Assembly: GCA_964385635.1 (NCBI GenBank)
Contig: CAYLPU010000024.1
Location: 1-55,224, forward strand
From: CAYLPU01 sp964385635
GTDB taxonomy: Bacteria > Chloroflexota > Anaerolineae > B4-G1
Reading direction: 5' to 3'
Length of the DNA stretch: 55,224 bases
The notes under the pieces were generated by a model. That model did not search any database, was not told the DNA's origin, and saw nothing but the letters and a program-made list of their open reading frames with translations. Made by a program: the position numbers and the translations under genes. Of the stretch, positions 47,940 through 55,224 are shown piece after piece (the first letter of the stretch is position 1; every line of letters starts with the position of its first letter).

Positions 47940-50410
47940 GCAAAGTGCCATTCATCCCCGGAAGACCCACCGAGCCCCAAGGCCCGCTGGCCTGCTATTG
48001 CCCCGTCCAGCCGGTCCAGGCGGCGGGGGCCTACGTGCAGGCCCTCACCCGGCCCGGCGATCTGGTGGTGGACCTGTTCTGCCAGGGTCCGGCGGTTGTG
48101 CGGGAAACGGTCACCGCAGGCCGTCGCGCGTTGGGCTTCAGTGTCAACCCTTTGCTCCTCGTCGCCGCGCGCCTGGGGCTGGGCCAACGCGATGCCGACG
48201 CGCTCAACACTGCCTTCACCCGCCTGGCCGACAGCCCCAAAGGGGATGTCCCTCTGCGCCGCCACCTGGCCTCTCTCTACCGCTCCGCCTGCCCAACCTG
48301 CGGAACGGCAGGCATCGCCGAGTGGTTCGGTTGGGACCGCGATGGAGACTACCCTTTCAAGAAGGCAGTGCGCTGCCCCAAATGCGAGGGCCTGCAGGAA
48401 GGAGCGCCGGACGACGAAGACTTGCGCGCCGCTCATCGTTTCCAGCCACGAGAGTTGGCCTACTACTACGCACTCGACCGCGTGGCCCCGCTTGGTCACC
48501 CGGCACGGGAACGGGCCACTCAACTGGTCGAACTGTACACGCCGCGCAATCTCTCCGCGCTGATGGACTTAGGCCGGCGGCTCGAAGGGTTGGAGGCCGG
48601 AGAGGAAGTCAGGATCGCGCTGGCCGGCGTACTCCTCGATTGCTTCGATGCGTGTTCCAGCCTCTACCCTTACGGTGAGGAGCGGCCGCGTCCTCGCACG
48701 TTGCGTGTCCCGTCCCTCTATCTTGAGCGCAACGTCTGGCTGTGCTTCGAGGAGGGGCTGTCGCGCCTCCTGGTCGAGCAGTCGCCGCTCCCTCCCCCAG
48801 TATCATCTCAATATTCTGGAGCCAACGTAGGGCAAATTGCCAATTTGCCCCACTTCCCCCAACTTATTGAGAGGATGCCTCCCCCAGCCCTCCCCCATGG
48901 GGGGAGGGAGAAGGGGGAGAAAAAGCATCTGCACCAGGCCGAAGACGCCACCGCACTGGTGAGGGGTGAGGCGGAGGGATACGCGCTGGTCGGCTGCGCG
49001 GCCCGCGACGTGGGTAAAGTCACTCCACCTGGGAGTGTCGCCCTCATCTTCGCCGACCCGCCCCGGCCCGATGGGGTCTTCTGGGCACTCTCGGCGTTGT
49101 GGGCAGGATGGCTGTGGGAGTCGCCCGCCGCCCGCGCCCTGCGTCCTTTCCTGCGCCGGCGGCGCTTCGATTGGGACTGGCACTGGCGCGTGTTGCAGGT
49201 GGCACTGAAAGCAGCCGGACCACTGCTCGCTACCGGGGGTCACCTGGTCACCCTCTTCTCCGACCCCGACGATGCACTGTTGGGATCGGTCTGCCTGGCA
49301 ACCAGCAGCGCGGGCTACCTCCTGGAAGGATGGGGCTACAGCCCTGGGGTCGGCCACCGGCTGGTCTGGCGCTGGGCGCCGGAGATTGTAGATCGCAGAT
49401 CGCAGGCTGCACCGGCCAACGTGGAGACGTTGGAGCACGAGTTGATGGCCGTGGCGGAGGAAACCGTGGTCAACACTCTTCGGGAGCGTGGAGAGCCGAC
49501 TGTCTACGCACTGCTGCACGCCAGCGCGTACGCGGGGTTGGCCGAGCGGGGATTGTTGATGCGTACGGCGGCGGTCCTGGAGGAAGGGGGCGGCCACACA
49601 CCCCTCGCGTTGGCCGCCGAGGCGGTCCGCCGCGCCTTTGAGGCCGCGCCAACGGTCCGGCTTGCAGACCATGAGGGGACAGAAGGCGCGCTGCGGTGGT
49701 TGGCGGATCCGAACCAGTCCGTTGAGCCTGTGGTGAGCAACGTCGAACCGCATGTGGTGAGCAACGTCGAACCACCTCTGGCCGACCGGGTCGAGGCGCT
49801 GGTGTGGAAGTTGCTTGCCCAGCGGCCGGCCTGGGGCCTGGAGGAACTGGTGGGCGCGGTCTACACCCGCTTTCCCGGCCCCCTCACGCCCGACCTGGCG
49901 CTGGTGCTGGCCTGCATCGACTCGTACAGCGTGCAGGAGGACCAATCGCTCTGCCTGCGTCCCGAGGATGCTCCTCGACGGCGCACTGCCGAGCTCGAAG
50001 CGCTGCGCGATGATCTGGCGGAGTTTGGGGAGCGGCTGGGATTCAAGGTCGGGCAGGGGGCTGGCTGGGACGTGTGCTGGCTGGAGGAAAGGCGGGCGGT
50101 CTACCTCTTTACCATCTCGGCCACGGCAGCCCTGGGGCCGCAACTACTCACCGGGCAGGTCGTAGATATAGGTAAGGAGGGGCAGCGCTGTCTGGTCCTA
50201 CCCGGCGGCCGGGCGCAGTTGGTGAGCCTCAAGTTGCAGCGCGACCCGCGCCTGGCCCACGCGGTCGAGGCGGGCGCGTGGCAGTTCATCAAGTTCCGCC
50301 ACCTGCGCCGCCTGATCGTCGAGGAGGAACTGGACCGCCACGCGCTCAAGACGGTGCTGGGCCTCGATCCCATCGTCGAGCAGGAGGCAGCCCAAATTCC
50401 ACTGTTCTGA
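47936..50410 (+). CDS. Divergent zinc-ribbon DNA methylase-like protein
   Basis: 824 residues. Residues 40-80 resemble SAM-binding motif I of the N4/N6 type (GDLVVDLFCQGPAVVRETV...ALGFSVNP), but FCQGP replaces F-x-G-S-G. A zinc ribbon follows (CPTCG...CPKC, about 118-155). Motif IV appears as IFADPPRPDGVFW near 370, where active enzymes have DPPY/NPPY. So it may be a catalytically altered methylase. The rest is a long helical region. In-frame insertions: a 79-bp MITE-like copy (48800-48878), a C-run/G-run palindrome (48879-48920) and two 24-bp-spaced GTGAGCAACGTCGAACC units (49730-49773, VVSNVEP). DNA target unknown. Confidence 0.6.
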   Translation: MSKVPFIPGRPTEPQGPLACYCPVQPVQAAGAYVQALTRPGDLVVDLFCQGPAVVRETVTAGRRALGFSVNPLLLVAARLGLGQRDADALNTAFTRLADSPKGDVPLRRHLASLYRSACPTCGTAGIAEWFGWDRDGDYPFKKAVRCPKCEGLQEGAPDDEDLRAAHRFQPRELAYYYALDRVAPLGHPARERATQLVELYTPRNLSALMDLGRRLEGLEAGEEVRIALAGVLLDCFDACSSLYPYGEERPRPRTLRVPSLYLERNVWLCFEEGLSRLLVEQSPLPPPVSSQYSGANVGQIANLPHFPQLIERMPPPALPHGGREKGEKKHLHQAEDATALVRGEAEGYALVGCAARDVGKVTPPGSVALIFADPPRPDGVFWALSALWAGWLWESPAARALRPFLRRRRFDWDWHWRVLQVALKAAGPLLATGGHLVTLFSDPDDALLGSVCLATSSAGYLLEGWGYSPGVGHRLVWRWAPEIVDRRSQAAPANVETLEHELMAVAEETVVNTLRERGEPTVYALLHASAYAGLAERGLLMRTAAVLEEGGGHTPLALAAEAVRRAFEAAPTVRLADHEGTEGALRWLADPNQSVEPVVSNVEPHVVSNVEPPLADRVEALVWKLLAQRPAWGLEELVGAVYTRFPGPLTPDLALVLACIDSYSVQEDQSLCLRPEDAPRRRTAELEALRDDLAEFGERLGFKVGQGAGWDVCWLEERRAVYLFTISATAALGPQLLTGQVVDIGKEGQRCLVLPGGRAQLVSLKLQRDPRLAHAVEAGAWQFIKFRHLRRLIVEEELDRHALKTVLGLDPIVEQEAAQIPLF
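48800..48878. repeat. MITE-like element, copy 2, in frame inside the methylase-like gene
   Basis: GTATCATCTCAAT (48800-48812) and ATTGAGAGGATGC (48866-48878) form imperfect terminal inverted repeats around the GGCAAATTGCC palindrome (48831-48849). It is translated without stop as SSQYSGANVGQIANLP and continuing. The surrounding reading frame is otherwise continuous, as expected for a frame-preserving insertion. Confidence 0.7.
49730..49773 (+). repeat. GTGGTGAGCAACGTCGAACC tandem pair
   Basis: Two perfect 20-bp units spaced by 4 bases, translated as VVSNVEPHVVSNVEP. A third, diverged unit may precede. In-frame insertion of the same class as the VEG-type units in the XdhC gene. Confidence 0.85.
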
Positions 50411-50442
50411 GGATCGATTTTTAACGCACAAGGAGTTCACCA

Positions 50443-50973
50443 ATGAAAAAAGGTTACCTTATCGCTCTGATCGTGCTGACTGTGTTGACGTTGATCTCGC
50501 TGGCGCTCAATGGCGCGATCATCATCAGCCTGCTGCGGGCGCAGCAAATCGCCTTGAACACAGTGGGCGACGCTCGCGCCATCGTCGCCGACGTCGGCGA
50601 CGACACTTTCTCCTACACCTTCAAGATGGACCAGGATATTCCCATCGCGGTCAACATCCCCTTCAGCGAAGAGATCACTGTGCCCGTCAACACGACCATC
50701 CCGATCAACACCACCGTCATCATACCCATTGACCTGGGCATCACTTCCTACAACCTGGAGATACCCATTAACACCATCGTTCCGGTGGATATGGAGTTCA
50801 CCGTGCCGATCAGCAAGACGGTGGACATCGTCACCACGGTGCCACTGGACATGGACGTGCCGATAGATATCCCCATCGCTGACACACCGCTGGTCGGCTA
50901 CCTGGAGGAACTGGATGCAGCGCTGGCGCGGATCGAGGCGCAAGTGGGGCAGCCATTTAGCAGCGAAGATTGA
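50443..50973 (+). CDS. Membrane-anchored [IV]P-repeat protein
   Basis: 176 residues of no known family, with AAGGAG before the ATG. Residues 4-33 form one membrane helix (YLIALIVLTVLTLISLALNG). Residues 65-155 carry eleven [IV]P[IVLF] steps (DIPIAV, NIPFSE, TVPVNT, TIPINT, IIPIDL, EIPINT, IVPVDM, TVPISK, TVPLDM, DVPIDI, IPIADT), with alternating hydrophobic and polar residues as in a beta-solenoid or an extended beta-hairpin array. The last 20 residues are an acidic helix (LEELDAALARIEAQV). The anchored repeat region would project out of or along the membrane. Confidence 0.65.
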   Translation: MKKGYLIALIVLTVLTLISLALNGAIIISLLRAQQIALNTVGDARAIVADVGDDTFSYTFKMDQDIPIAVNIPFSEEITVPVNTTIPINTTVIIPIDLGITSYNLEIPINTIVPVDMEFTVPISKTVDIVTTVPLDMDVPIDIPIADTPLVGYLEELDAALARIEAQVGQPFSSED

Positions 50974-50998
50974 CGGGCAAGACCGCCGGTCGTACAAT
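50970..50998 (+). promoter_or_regulatory. Promoter of the GNAT gene, leaderless
   Basis: TTGACG (50970-50975; it overlaps the previous TGA stop), 17-base spacer, TACAAT (50993-50998), then nine bases to the ATG at 51008. Near-consensus boxes at the right distance for transcription to start at or next to the ATG. Confidence 0.7.
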
Positions 50999-51007
50999 TC
51001 GACCAGA

Positions 51008-51736
51008 ATGACGGACCCTGACTGGGTCCTGGCCCACTTCACCCTCGCGGCCAACCTGACGACGCTACGGGAGGAATGTCGCTTTGCCCGCTCTGAGGAG
51101 GCGCTGGTGGCCCGTTACCAGGGGCTACCCTTCGCCGCTCTCTCTTTCCTGGGAGAGAGCCCGAGGGCGCTGGCGGACCTGGCAGCCCAACTGGTCAGTG
51201 CCGGCGAATCGTTCTATCTCTTGCTGAACGAGCAAGAAGCGCAAATGGCGAAGCAGGCCTTCGCGGTGGAGCAGGTTCACTCGGAGTGGCAGATGCTCTT
51301 CGCGGATGACTCCACGGCGCTCGACCCCAGTGGCGCGGTGCTGTTGGGGCCCGATGACCTGGACCAGATGCGGGGCCTGGCAGCGGAGACGGGGTTGATG
51401 GCTCTGGAGGCAGACCCTTTCCGGCACGGCCCGGCCTTTGGGATATGGGATCAGGAGCGGCTGGTGGCAATGGGGGGCACGCACCTGCGGGTCCCCGGCG
51501 CGGTGGAGATTGGCAACATAACCACCCGCACCAGCCATCGCCGCCGGGGATATGCCCGCCGGGTGGTGGCAGCACTGGTACAGGCACACGTGACAGAGGG
51601 CCAGAGAGTCTTCCTGATGGTGTTTCAGACCAACCAGGCGGCGGTACAGTTGTACGAGGGGTTGGGTTTTGTGCGGCTGCGGCCGATGTTCCTGTTGCGC
51701 TGCCGGCTGGGAGCACCTGGCGGGTCTCAAAACTGA
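51008..51736 (+). CDS. GNAT family N-acetyltransferase
   Basis: 242 residues. N-terminal half is a decayed GNAT-like or regulatory domain; the C-terminal half has the acetyl-CoA motif A: VEIGNITTRTSHRRRGYARRVVAALV (R-x-x-G-x-A) and the later LMVFQTNQAAVQLYEGLGFV, typical of the family. The start at 51008 is set by the promoter and the beginning of the fold. Acceptor unknown. Confidence 0.85.
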   Translation: MTDPDWVLAHFTLAANLTTLREECRFARSEEALVARYQGLPFAALSFLGESPRALADLAAQLVSAGESFYLLLNEQEAQMAKQAFAVEQVHSEWQMLFADDSTALDPSGAVLLGPDDLDQMRGLAAETGLMALEADPFRHGPAFGIWDQERLVAMGGTHLRVPGAVEIGNITTRTSHRRRGYARRVVAALVQAHVTEGQRVFLMVFQTNQAAVQLYEGLGFVRLRPMFLLRCRLGAPGGSQN

Positions 51737-51807
51737 TTCTCCTTTTGCGAACCTGCCTTCGTTAACGCCCATTCCTTCAAGAAACAAGAGGCGGAAAAGG
51801 AGATGAT

Positions 51808-52329
51808 ATGGCTCAACAACATACGCGGAGGAAAGCACAACAACAGCGGAGTGATCTTACCGGAGAGCATACAGTCGGCGATGCCGGACAGATAGTGGTG
51901 GCCTGCCTGTTTGCGGCGACGTGGATACTCGACACATTCTTTCTACAGTACACAACTTTCCTCAATCACCACGTGCCACCTGGCATCAGAATACCTTTGG
52001 GAGTCATTTTATTGGCTCTATCGGGCTACCTGGCAAAAACTGGTCTGTCTATCGTGTTCGGTGAGAAGAGAGAGCAGCCTGGCGTGATCAAGAAGGGCGT
52101 GTTCAATGTCGTCCGGCATCCAATATACCTGAGCGAGATTTTGCTTTATCTTGGTTTGCTGATGCTGAGCATATCACTGGCTGCTGCAGTGGTGTGGGTT
52201 ATTGCGATCGGGTTCTTGCATTACATCTCGCGCCACGAAGAAAGGCTGCTACTCGCTCGCTTTGGCGAGGATTATGAACAGTATATGCGGGAAGTGCCAA
52301 TGTGGATCCCGCGATTGCGGAAGAAATGA
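51808..52329 (+). CDS. Isoprenylcysteine carboxyl-methyltransferase-like membrane protein
   Basis: 173 residues with four to five helices. The C-terminal half carries the ICMT/PEMT-type SAM motif: FNVVRHPIYLSEILLYLG (R-H-P-x-Y) and EERLLLARFGEDYEQYMREVPMWIP (EE..F...Y..Y...V). Bacterial relatives methylate diverse substrates (isoprenoid cysteine, lipids); the substrate here cannot be predicted. AAAAGGAG precedes the ATG. Confidence 0.85.
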   Translation: MAQQHTRRKAQQQRSDLTGEHTVGDAGQIVVACLFAATWILDTFFLQYTTFLNHHVPPGIRIPLGVILLALSGYLAKTGLSIVFGEKREQPGVIKKGVFNVVRHPIYLSEILLYLGLLMLSISLAAAVVWVIAIGFLHYISRHEERLLLARFGEDYEQYMREVPMWIPRLRKK

Positions 52330-52338
52330 GTGGGGCTG

Positions 52339-52482
52339 CCGACAAGGGCGCGTGAAGGTAGGCACCCCAAGGGGAGATTAGGGAACATCCGCGGCCGCCC
52401 CAACGAGGAAGATTTGCGCAAAGTAAAGCAGGATGCGACCCGGCTCGTGAACGCGATGAAGAAATTGACTGAGGTACAGTGA
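52339..52482 (+). pseudogene. C-terminal fragment before hsdR
   Basis: An open stretch without start ends in GNIRGRPNEEDLRKVKQD, then ATRLVNAMKKLTEVQ and a TGA. The charged helical pattern looks like a real protein end. It faces the hsdR 3' end, and may be a remnant of another gene of the same restriction locus. No family assigned. The rest of the interval to 52569 holds nothing recognisable. Confidence 0.3.
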
Positions 52483-52569
52483 CCGGTCGTCATTTTGCTC
52501 TGGTGATGGAAGGGGGCAAGGAAGCGCCCAACCGGCAGAAGCAGACTGCGTTGGCGGCCCGGAAGTTTT

Positions 52570-55182
52570 CTACTTGGCCATTGCATAAACACTCTGCCCG
52601 GCCCCCCAGTAGTTGTCGTAGACGTGCTGGTAGACCTGGGCACTCTTCTGCCGGCACATCTCGTCGGTGTAACACTCGGGAAGCCGCCAGATTGTATCCT
52701 CAATGGCAACCCGCACGGCCGCGCGGGATTGCTGGCGCTTGCGCCAGTCGAGCACGAGTTTCTCCCTGGAGAGGGTGGTCAGGAGCTCGCGGGCGATACG
52801 CTTGGCCTCGCGTTTCTCCTTCCTGGTCAGGTCGGGGCCGGGACGGGTGAGGATGTCGAAGACGGCAAGTCCCGCCTCAGTGAGGTTCTCGGCGATGTGG
52901 CGCTGCTCTTCTTCGTTGAGCCGCTGGGCAAGATCGACCAGGTCGTTGAAGAAGACCTCGACGTTGCGGGAGCCGGCGTTGTACTCAGCGATCATCCGCT
53001 GGAACTCCTCCAGGAGGCTCATCCGGTTCCGATGCAACCGCACTAAGCGGTGCAGTCTGGCGTTGATCGTGCCTCGCAGCCTCTCGGCCTCGGTGCGCTT
53101 GCGCCCACGCTCAAACCGCCGCCTGAGCGCCTCGAAGTCAACTTTGCTCAAGTCAAGCAATGTCCCCGTCTCACGGATGACGTAGCCCCTGGCGGAGACG
53201 GACTCGTCCAGTAATTCCTCGACCGCGCCCATCACCTCGGAGATGTCCGCTCGCGGGGTCAGGGCGCGGATCTTCTCCACCAGGACGAGAAAGACCTTGC
53301 GCCTGGGAGCAAATTCCCCGGCCCGCGTGTCGGGCAGGATGGCCTTAAAGAGCCGGTCCACGTTGGCAGCCAGGTCCAGGTACCTGGTCTTGAGGTCGTC
53401 GTTGACGATGATCTTTTCCACGGCGTCGTCCATCAGGGCGAAACGCTCGTAGCCCTCGCTGCCCAGGATCGGCTCAATGTCCACGCCGCGCTTGGCGCAG
53501 AAGGCGGTGGTCCCCTCGATGGCCTCGCGCAGCCGCTCGACCAGCGCGTCCTTGTCCTCGACCGGCTCCTCACCCGGCCCGAGTTCGCCGTCCGGCCCGG
53601 TGCCGTAGATGGACAGCGCCCGCTGCAGGTCACGGAAGATGCCGACGTAATCCACAATCAGGCCGTTGACCTTCTCCCCGAAGACACGGTTGGCCCGGGC
53701 GATGGTCTGCATCAGGGTGTGGTTGCGCATCGGCCGGTCGAGGTAGATGGTCGAGCAAGAGGGCACGTCGAAGCCGGTGCGCCACATTGCGCAGACAAAG
53801 ACCAATCGGAAGGTATCGTCGGGGTGCTTGAACTTTTCGTCCAGGTCCTCGGTCATCATCCGTCTGCGGTGGGGCCTGATGTCCAGGCCGTGCTCCCTGA
53901 ACTTTTGCACCTCCCCCTGCTCCTGGGAGATCACCACGGCCATATCGGTCTCTCGCATAAAGTCGATCTTGGCCTGCAGTTCCCTCCATTTCTCGCCCGC
54001 GGCGGTGGTGGCTTGTGCTCGCAGCTCATTCAGGGTGCGCTGCCAGTGCTTCTGGACCTTGTCGTACATCCGCACGGTGGTGAGCTTATCGATGCAGACG
54101 ACCATCGCCTTGCCCAGATAGCCCCGCCCAATGAAGTGCTGCACGATGTCCTCGGCGACTCGCTCCAGCCGATCCTCGCGGGTGATGAGGTGGTACTCGC
54201 GGGCGAACTCCCGCGCCAGCATCCCCTCCTGGGTCTCGTCCAGTTCTGCCGCCTCCAGCAACCGATCCATGTCCTCGTCGAGTTGCTCGTTGGTCAGCTC
54301 CAGTTCCGGGATGCGGTTCTCGTAGTAGAGGCGGACGGTGGAGTGGTCGTCGGTGGATTGTTTGAAATCGTAGATGCTGACGTAGTCGCCGAAGACCTCT
54401 CGCGTCTTCTCCTCGCCGGCCATCAGGGGCGTGGCGGTAAAGCCGATGAAGGCGGCGTTGGGCAGCGCGTACCGCATGTTCATCGCCAGGACGTCATACT
54501 GGCTACGGTGCGCCTCGTCAGTCATGACAATGACGTCGTCCCGGTCGGAGAGCCTGGGATAACACGCGCCGCCCCGGGTGTGGAACTTGTGGATCAGTGT
54601 GAAGACATAGCGATGGTCCTCCCGCAGCAGTTGCTGGAGGTGCTCGCCGCTCTGCGCCCGGACGTGCTTTTCCGGCTCGACGACGGCCCCGCAGCGGGCG
54701 AAGTACTTGTAGATTTGGTCGTCCAGGTCAAGACGGTCGGTGACGATGACGAAGGTCCAGTTGCCGGGCAGTTTGCGCAGGATCTTTTGGGAGAAAAAGA
54801 CCATCGAGAAGCTCTTGCCGCTGCCTTGCGTGTGCCAGAAGACGCCCAGCCGTCCCTGGCTTTCCCTCGACAGGCTCGGGATACCATCCCTGATCTGGCG
54901 CACCGCTTCGATACCGCTTTCGACACCCAGGTACTGGTGGTTCTTGGCCACGATCTTGATCAGGCCGCCCCGCTCCTCCTGGTAGAGGATGAAGTTCTCG
55001 ACGATATCGAGGAAGCGAACCGGTTCGCACGTGCCCCGCACCAACGTTTCCAGGGAGATGAGACCTTGCTCCCCCTCGCTGTTGATCTTCTTCCACGGGC
55101 TGAAGTGCTCCCATTCGGAGGTGACGGTGCCGATACGGCTGTCGCTGCCATTGGAGAGGACGATGAAACCGTATCTTCTCAA
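52570..55182 (-). CDS. hsdR: Type I restriction enzyme R subunit, N-terminally truncated
   Basis: 870 residues of HsdR without its nuclease domain. What remains begins at GFIVLSNGSDSRIGTVTSEWEHF and contains the superfamily 2 translocase: VFWHTQGSGKSFSM (Walker A), VMTDEAHRSQYD (motif II), GFTATPL (III), VCAMWRTGFDVPSC and IARANRVFGEKVNG (V-VI), then the helical C-terminal domain. Intact HsdR proteins are about 1000 residues and carry the PD-(D/E)xK endonuclease upstream. The TTG at 55182 and residues MRRY come from a repeat end (CGTATCTTCTCAAT, 55170-55183), and an in-frame TAG lies just beyond. No hsdM or hsdS is in the window. Probably inactive as a nuclease. Confidence 0.82.
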   Translation of the reverse strand: MRRYGFIVLSNGSDSRIGTVTSEWEHFSPWKKINSEGEQGLISLETLVRGTCEPVRFLDIVENFILYQEERGGLIKIVAKNHQYLGVESGIEAVRQIRDGIPSLSRESQGRLGVFWHTQGSGKSFSMVFFSQKILRKLPGNWTFVIVTDRLDLDDQIYKYFARCGAVVEPEKHVRAQSGEHLQQLLREDHRYVFTLIHKFHTRGGACYPRLSDRDDVIVMTDEAHRSQYDVLAMNMRYALPNAAFIGFTATPLMAGEEKTREVFGDYVSIYDFKQSTDDHSTVRLYYENRIPELELTNEQLDEDMDRLLEAAELDETQEGMLAREFAREYHLITREDRLERVAEDIVQHFIGRGYLGKAMVVCIDKLTTVRMYDKVQKHWQRTLNELRAQATTAAGEKWRELQAKIDFMRETDMAVVISQEQGEVQKFREHGLDIRPHRRRMMTEDLDEKFKHPDDTFRLVFVCAMWRTGFDVPSCSTIYLDRPMRNHTLMQTIARANRVFGEKVNGLIVDYVGIFRDLQRALSIYGTGPDGELGPGEEPVEDKDALVERLREAIEGTTAFCAKRGVDIEPILGSEGYERFALMDDAVEKIIVNDDLKTRYLDLAANVDRLFKAILPDTRAGEFAPRRKVFLVLVEKIRALTPRADISEVMGAVEELLDESVSARGYVIRETGTLLDLSKVDFEALRRRFERGRKRTEAERLRGTINARLHRLVRLHRNRMSLLEEFQRMIAEYNAGSRNVEVFFNDLVDLAQRLNEEEQRHIAENLTEAGLAVFDILTRPGPDLTRKEKREAKRIARELLTTLSREKLVLDWRKRQQSRAAVRVAIEDTIWRLPECYTDEMCRQKSAQVYQHVYDNYWGAGQSVYAMAK

Positions 55183-55224
55183 TTTACACGCAGTTTGACC
55201 TTCTCGCTAAAAATGATAGAATTC
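55170..55224. repeat. MITE-like element, copy 3, truncating hsdR at the window edge
   Basis: CGTATCTTCTCAAT at 55170-55183 is identical to the left end of the 37778-37880 element. The hsdR similarity stops where it begins. The remainder of the element, if complete, runs out of the window. Confidence 0.55.

Overview
This GC-rich window looks like a metagenome-type contig from a Chloroflexota (Anaerolineae-like) bacterium. That is inference from the secreted proteins carrying a YLPxV motif, CotH/lamin-tail and DUF11 surface proteins, GT-C glycosyltransferases, an AmmeMemoRadiSam operon, and many small palindromic repeats, some read in frame inside genes. No rRNA or tRNA gene and no CRISPR array was seen.

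Layout. 1-3789 (+): the end of a patatin-like lipase, then a coupled universal stress protein / alanine dehydrogenase / CoA-transferase operon. 3786-10539 (-): two giant secreted CotH-kinase-like proteins. 10549-11735: relics, an 88-residue hydrophobic protein with 11-residue periodicity, and a 352-bp inverted-repeat element with a cloverleaf-like core. 11736-24989 (+): a defence-like island with a PLD-SNF2 helicase, a second multi-hairpin element, an overlapping AAA ATPase / TOPRIM-like pair, an Eco57I-type DNA methylase with two duplicated relics of its own C-terminus, two small membrane proteins, a DUF3800 protein and a DUF5131 gene broken by one TGA. 25004-30094: XdhC, a Tat-exported glycosidase-like protein, a Zn/Mn-type ABC permease and ATPase, a metallo-beta-lactamase hydrolase and the stub of a MinD-like ATPase. 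30265-35511: two GT-C glycosyltransferases around RidA, a FlK-like thioesterase and a PIG-L deacetylase. 35545-41307: FmdB, a small barrel protein, a TPR lipoprotein with a degenerate UlaG-like protein, and a glycerol-3-phosphate dehydrogenase / alkyl-DHAP-synthase-like pair. 41478-47538: a DUF11 surface protein, amrS-amrB-amrA, an alpha/beta hydrolase without its serine, and a DUF3048 lipoprotein. 47622-55224: a decayed ATPase, a zinc-ribbon DNA-methylase-like protein, an [IV]P-repeat membrane protein, GNAT, an ICMT-like methyltransferase and a 5'-truncated hsdR.

Common themes. At least five short repeat families are scattered through the window, and several have become coding sequence or supply stop codons. 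One family with CGTATCTTCTCAAT ends occurs intergenically, inside the methylase-like gene, and exactly where hsdR loses its N-terminus. Several genes have a sigma70-type -10 box only 6-9 bases before the start codon, which suggests leaderless transcripts. The best candidates for something new are the 11.7-21 kb defence-like cluster with its two structured elements, and the shared YLPxV motif of the secreted proteins.
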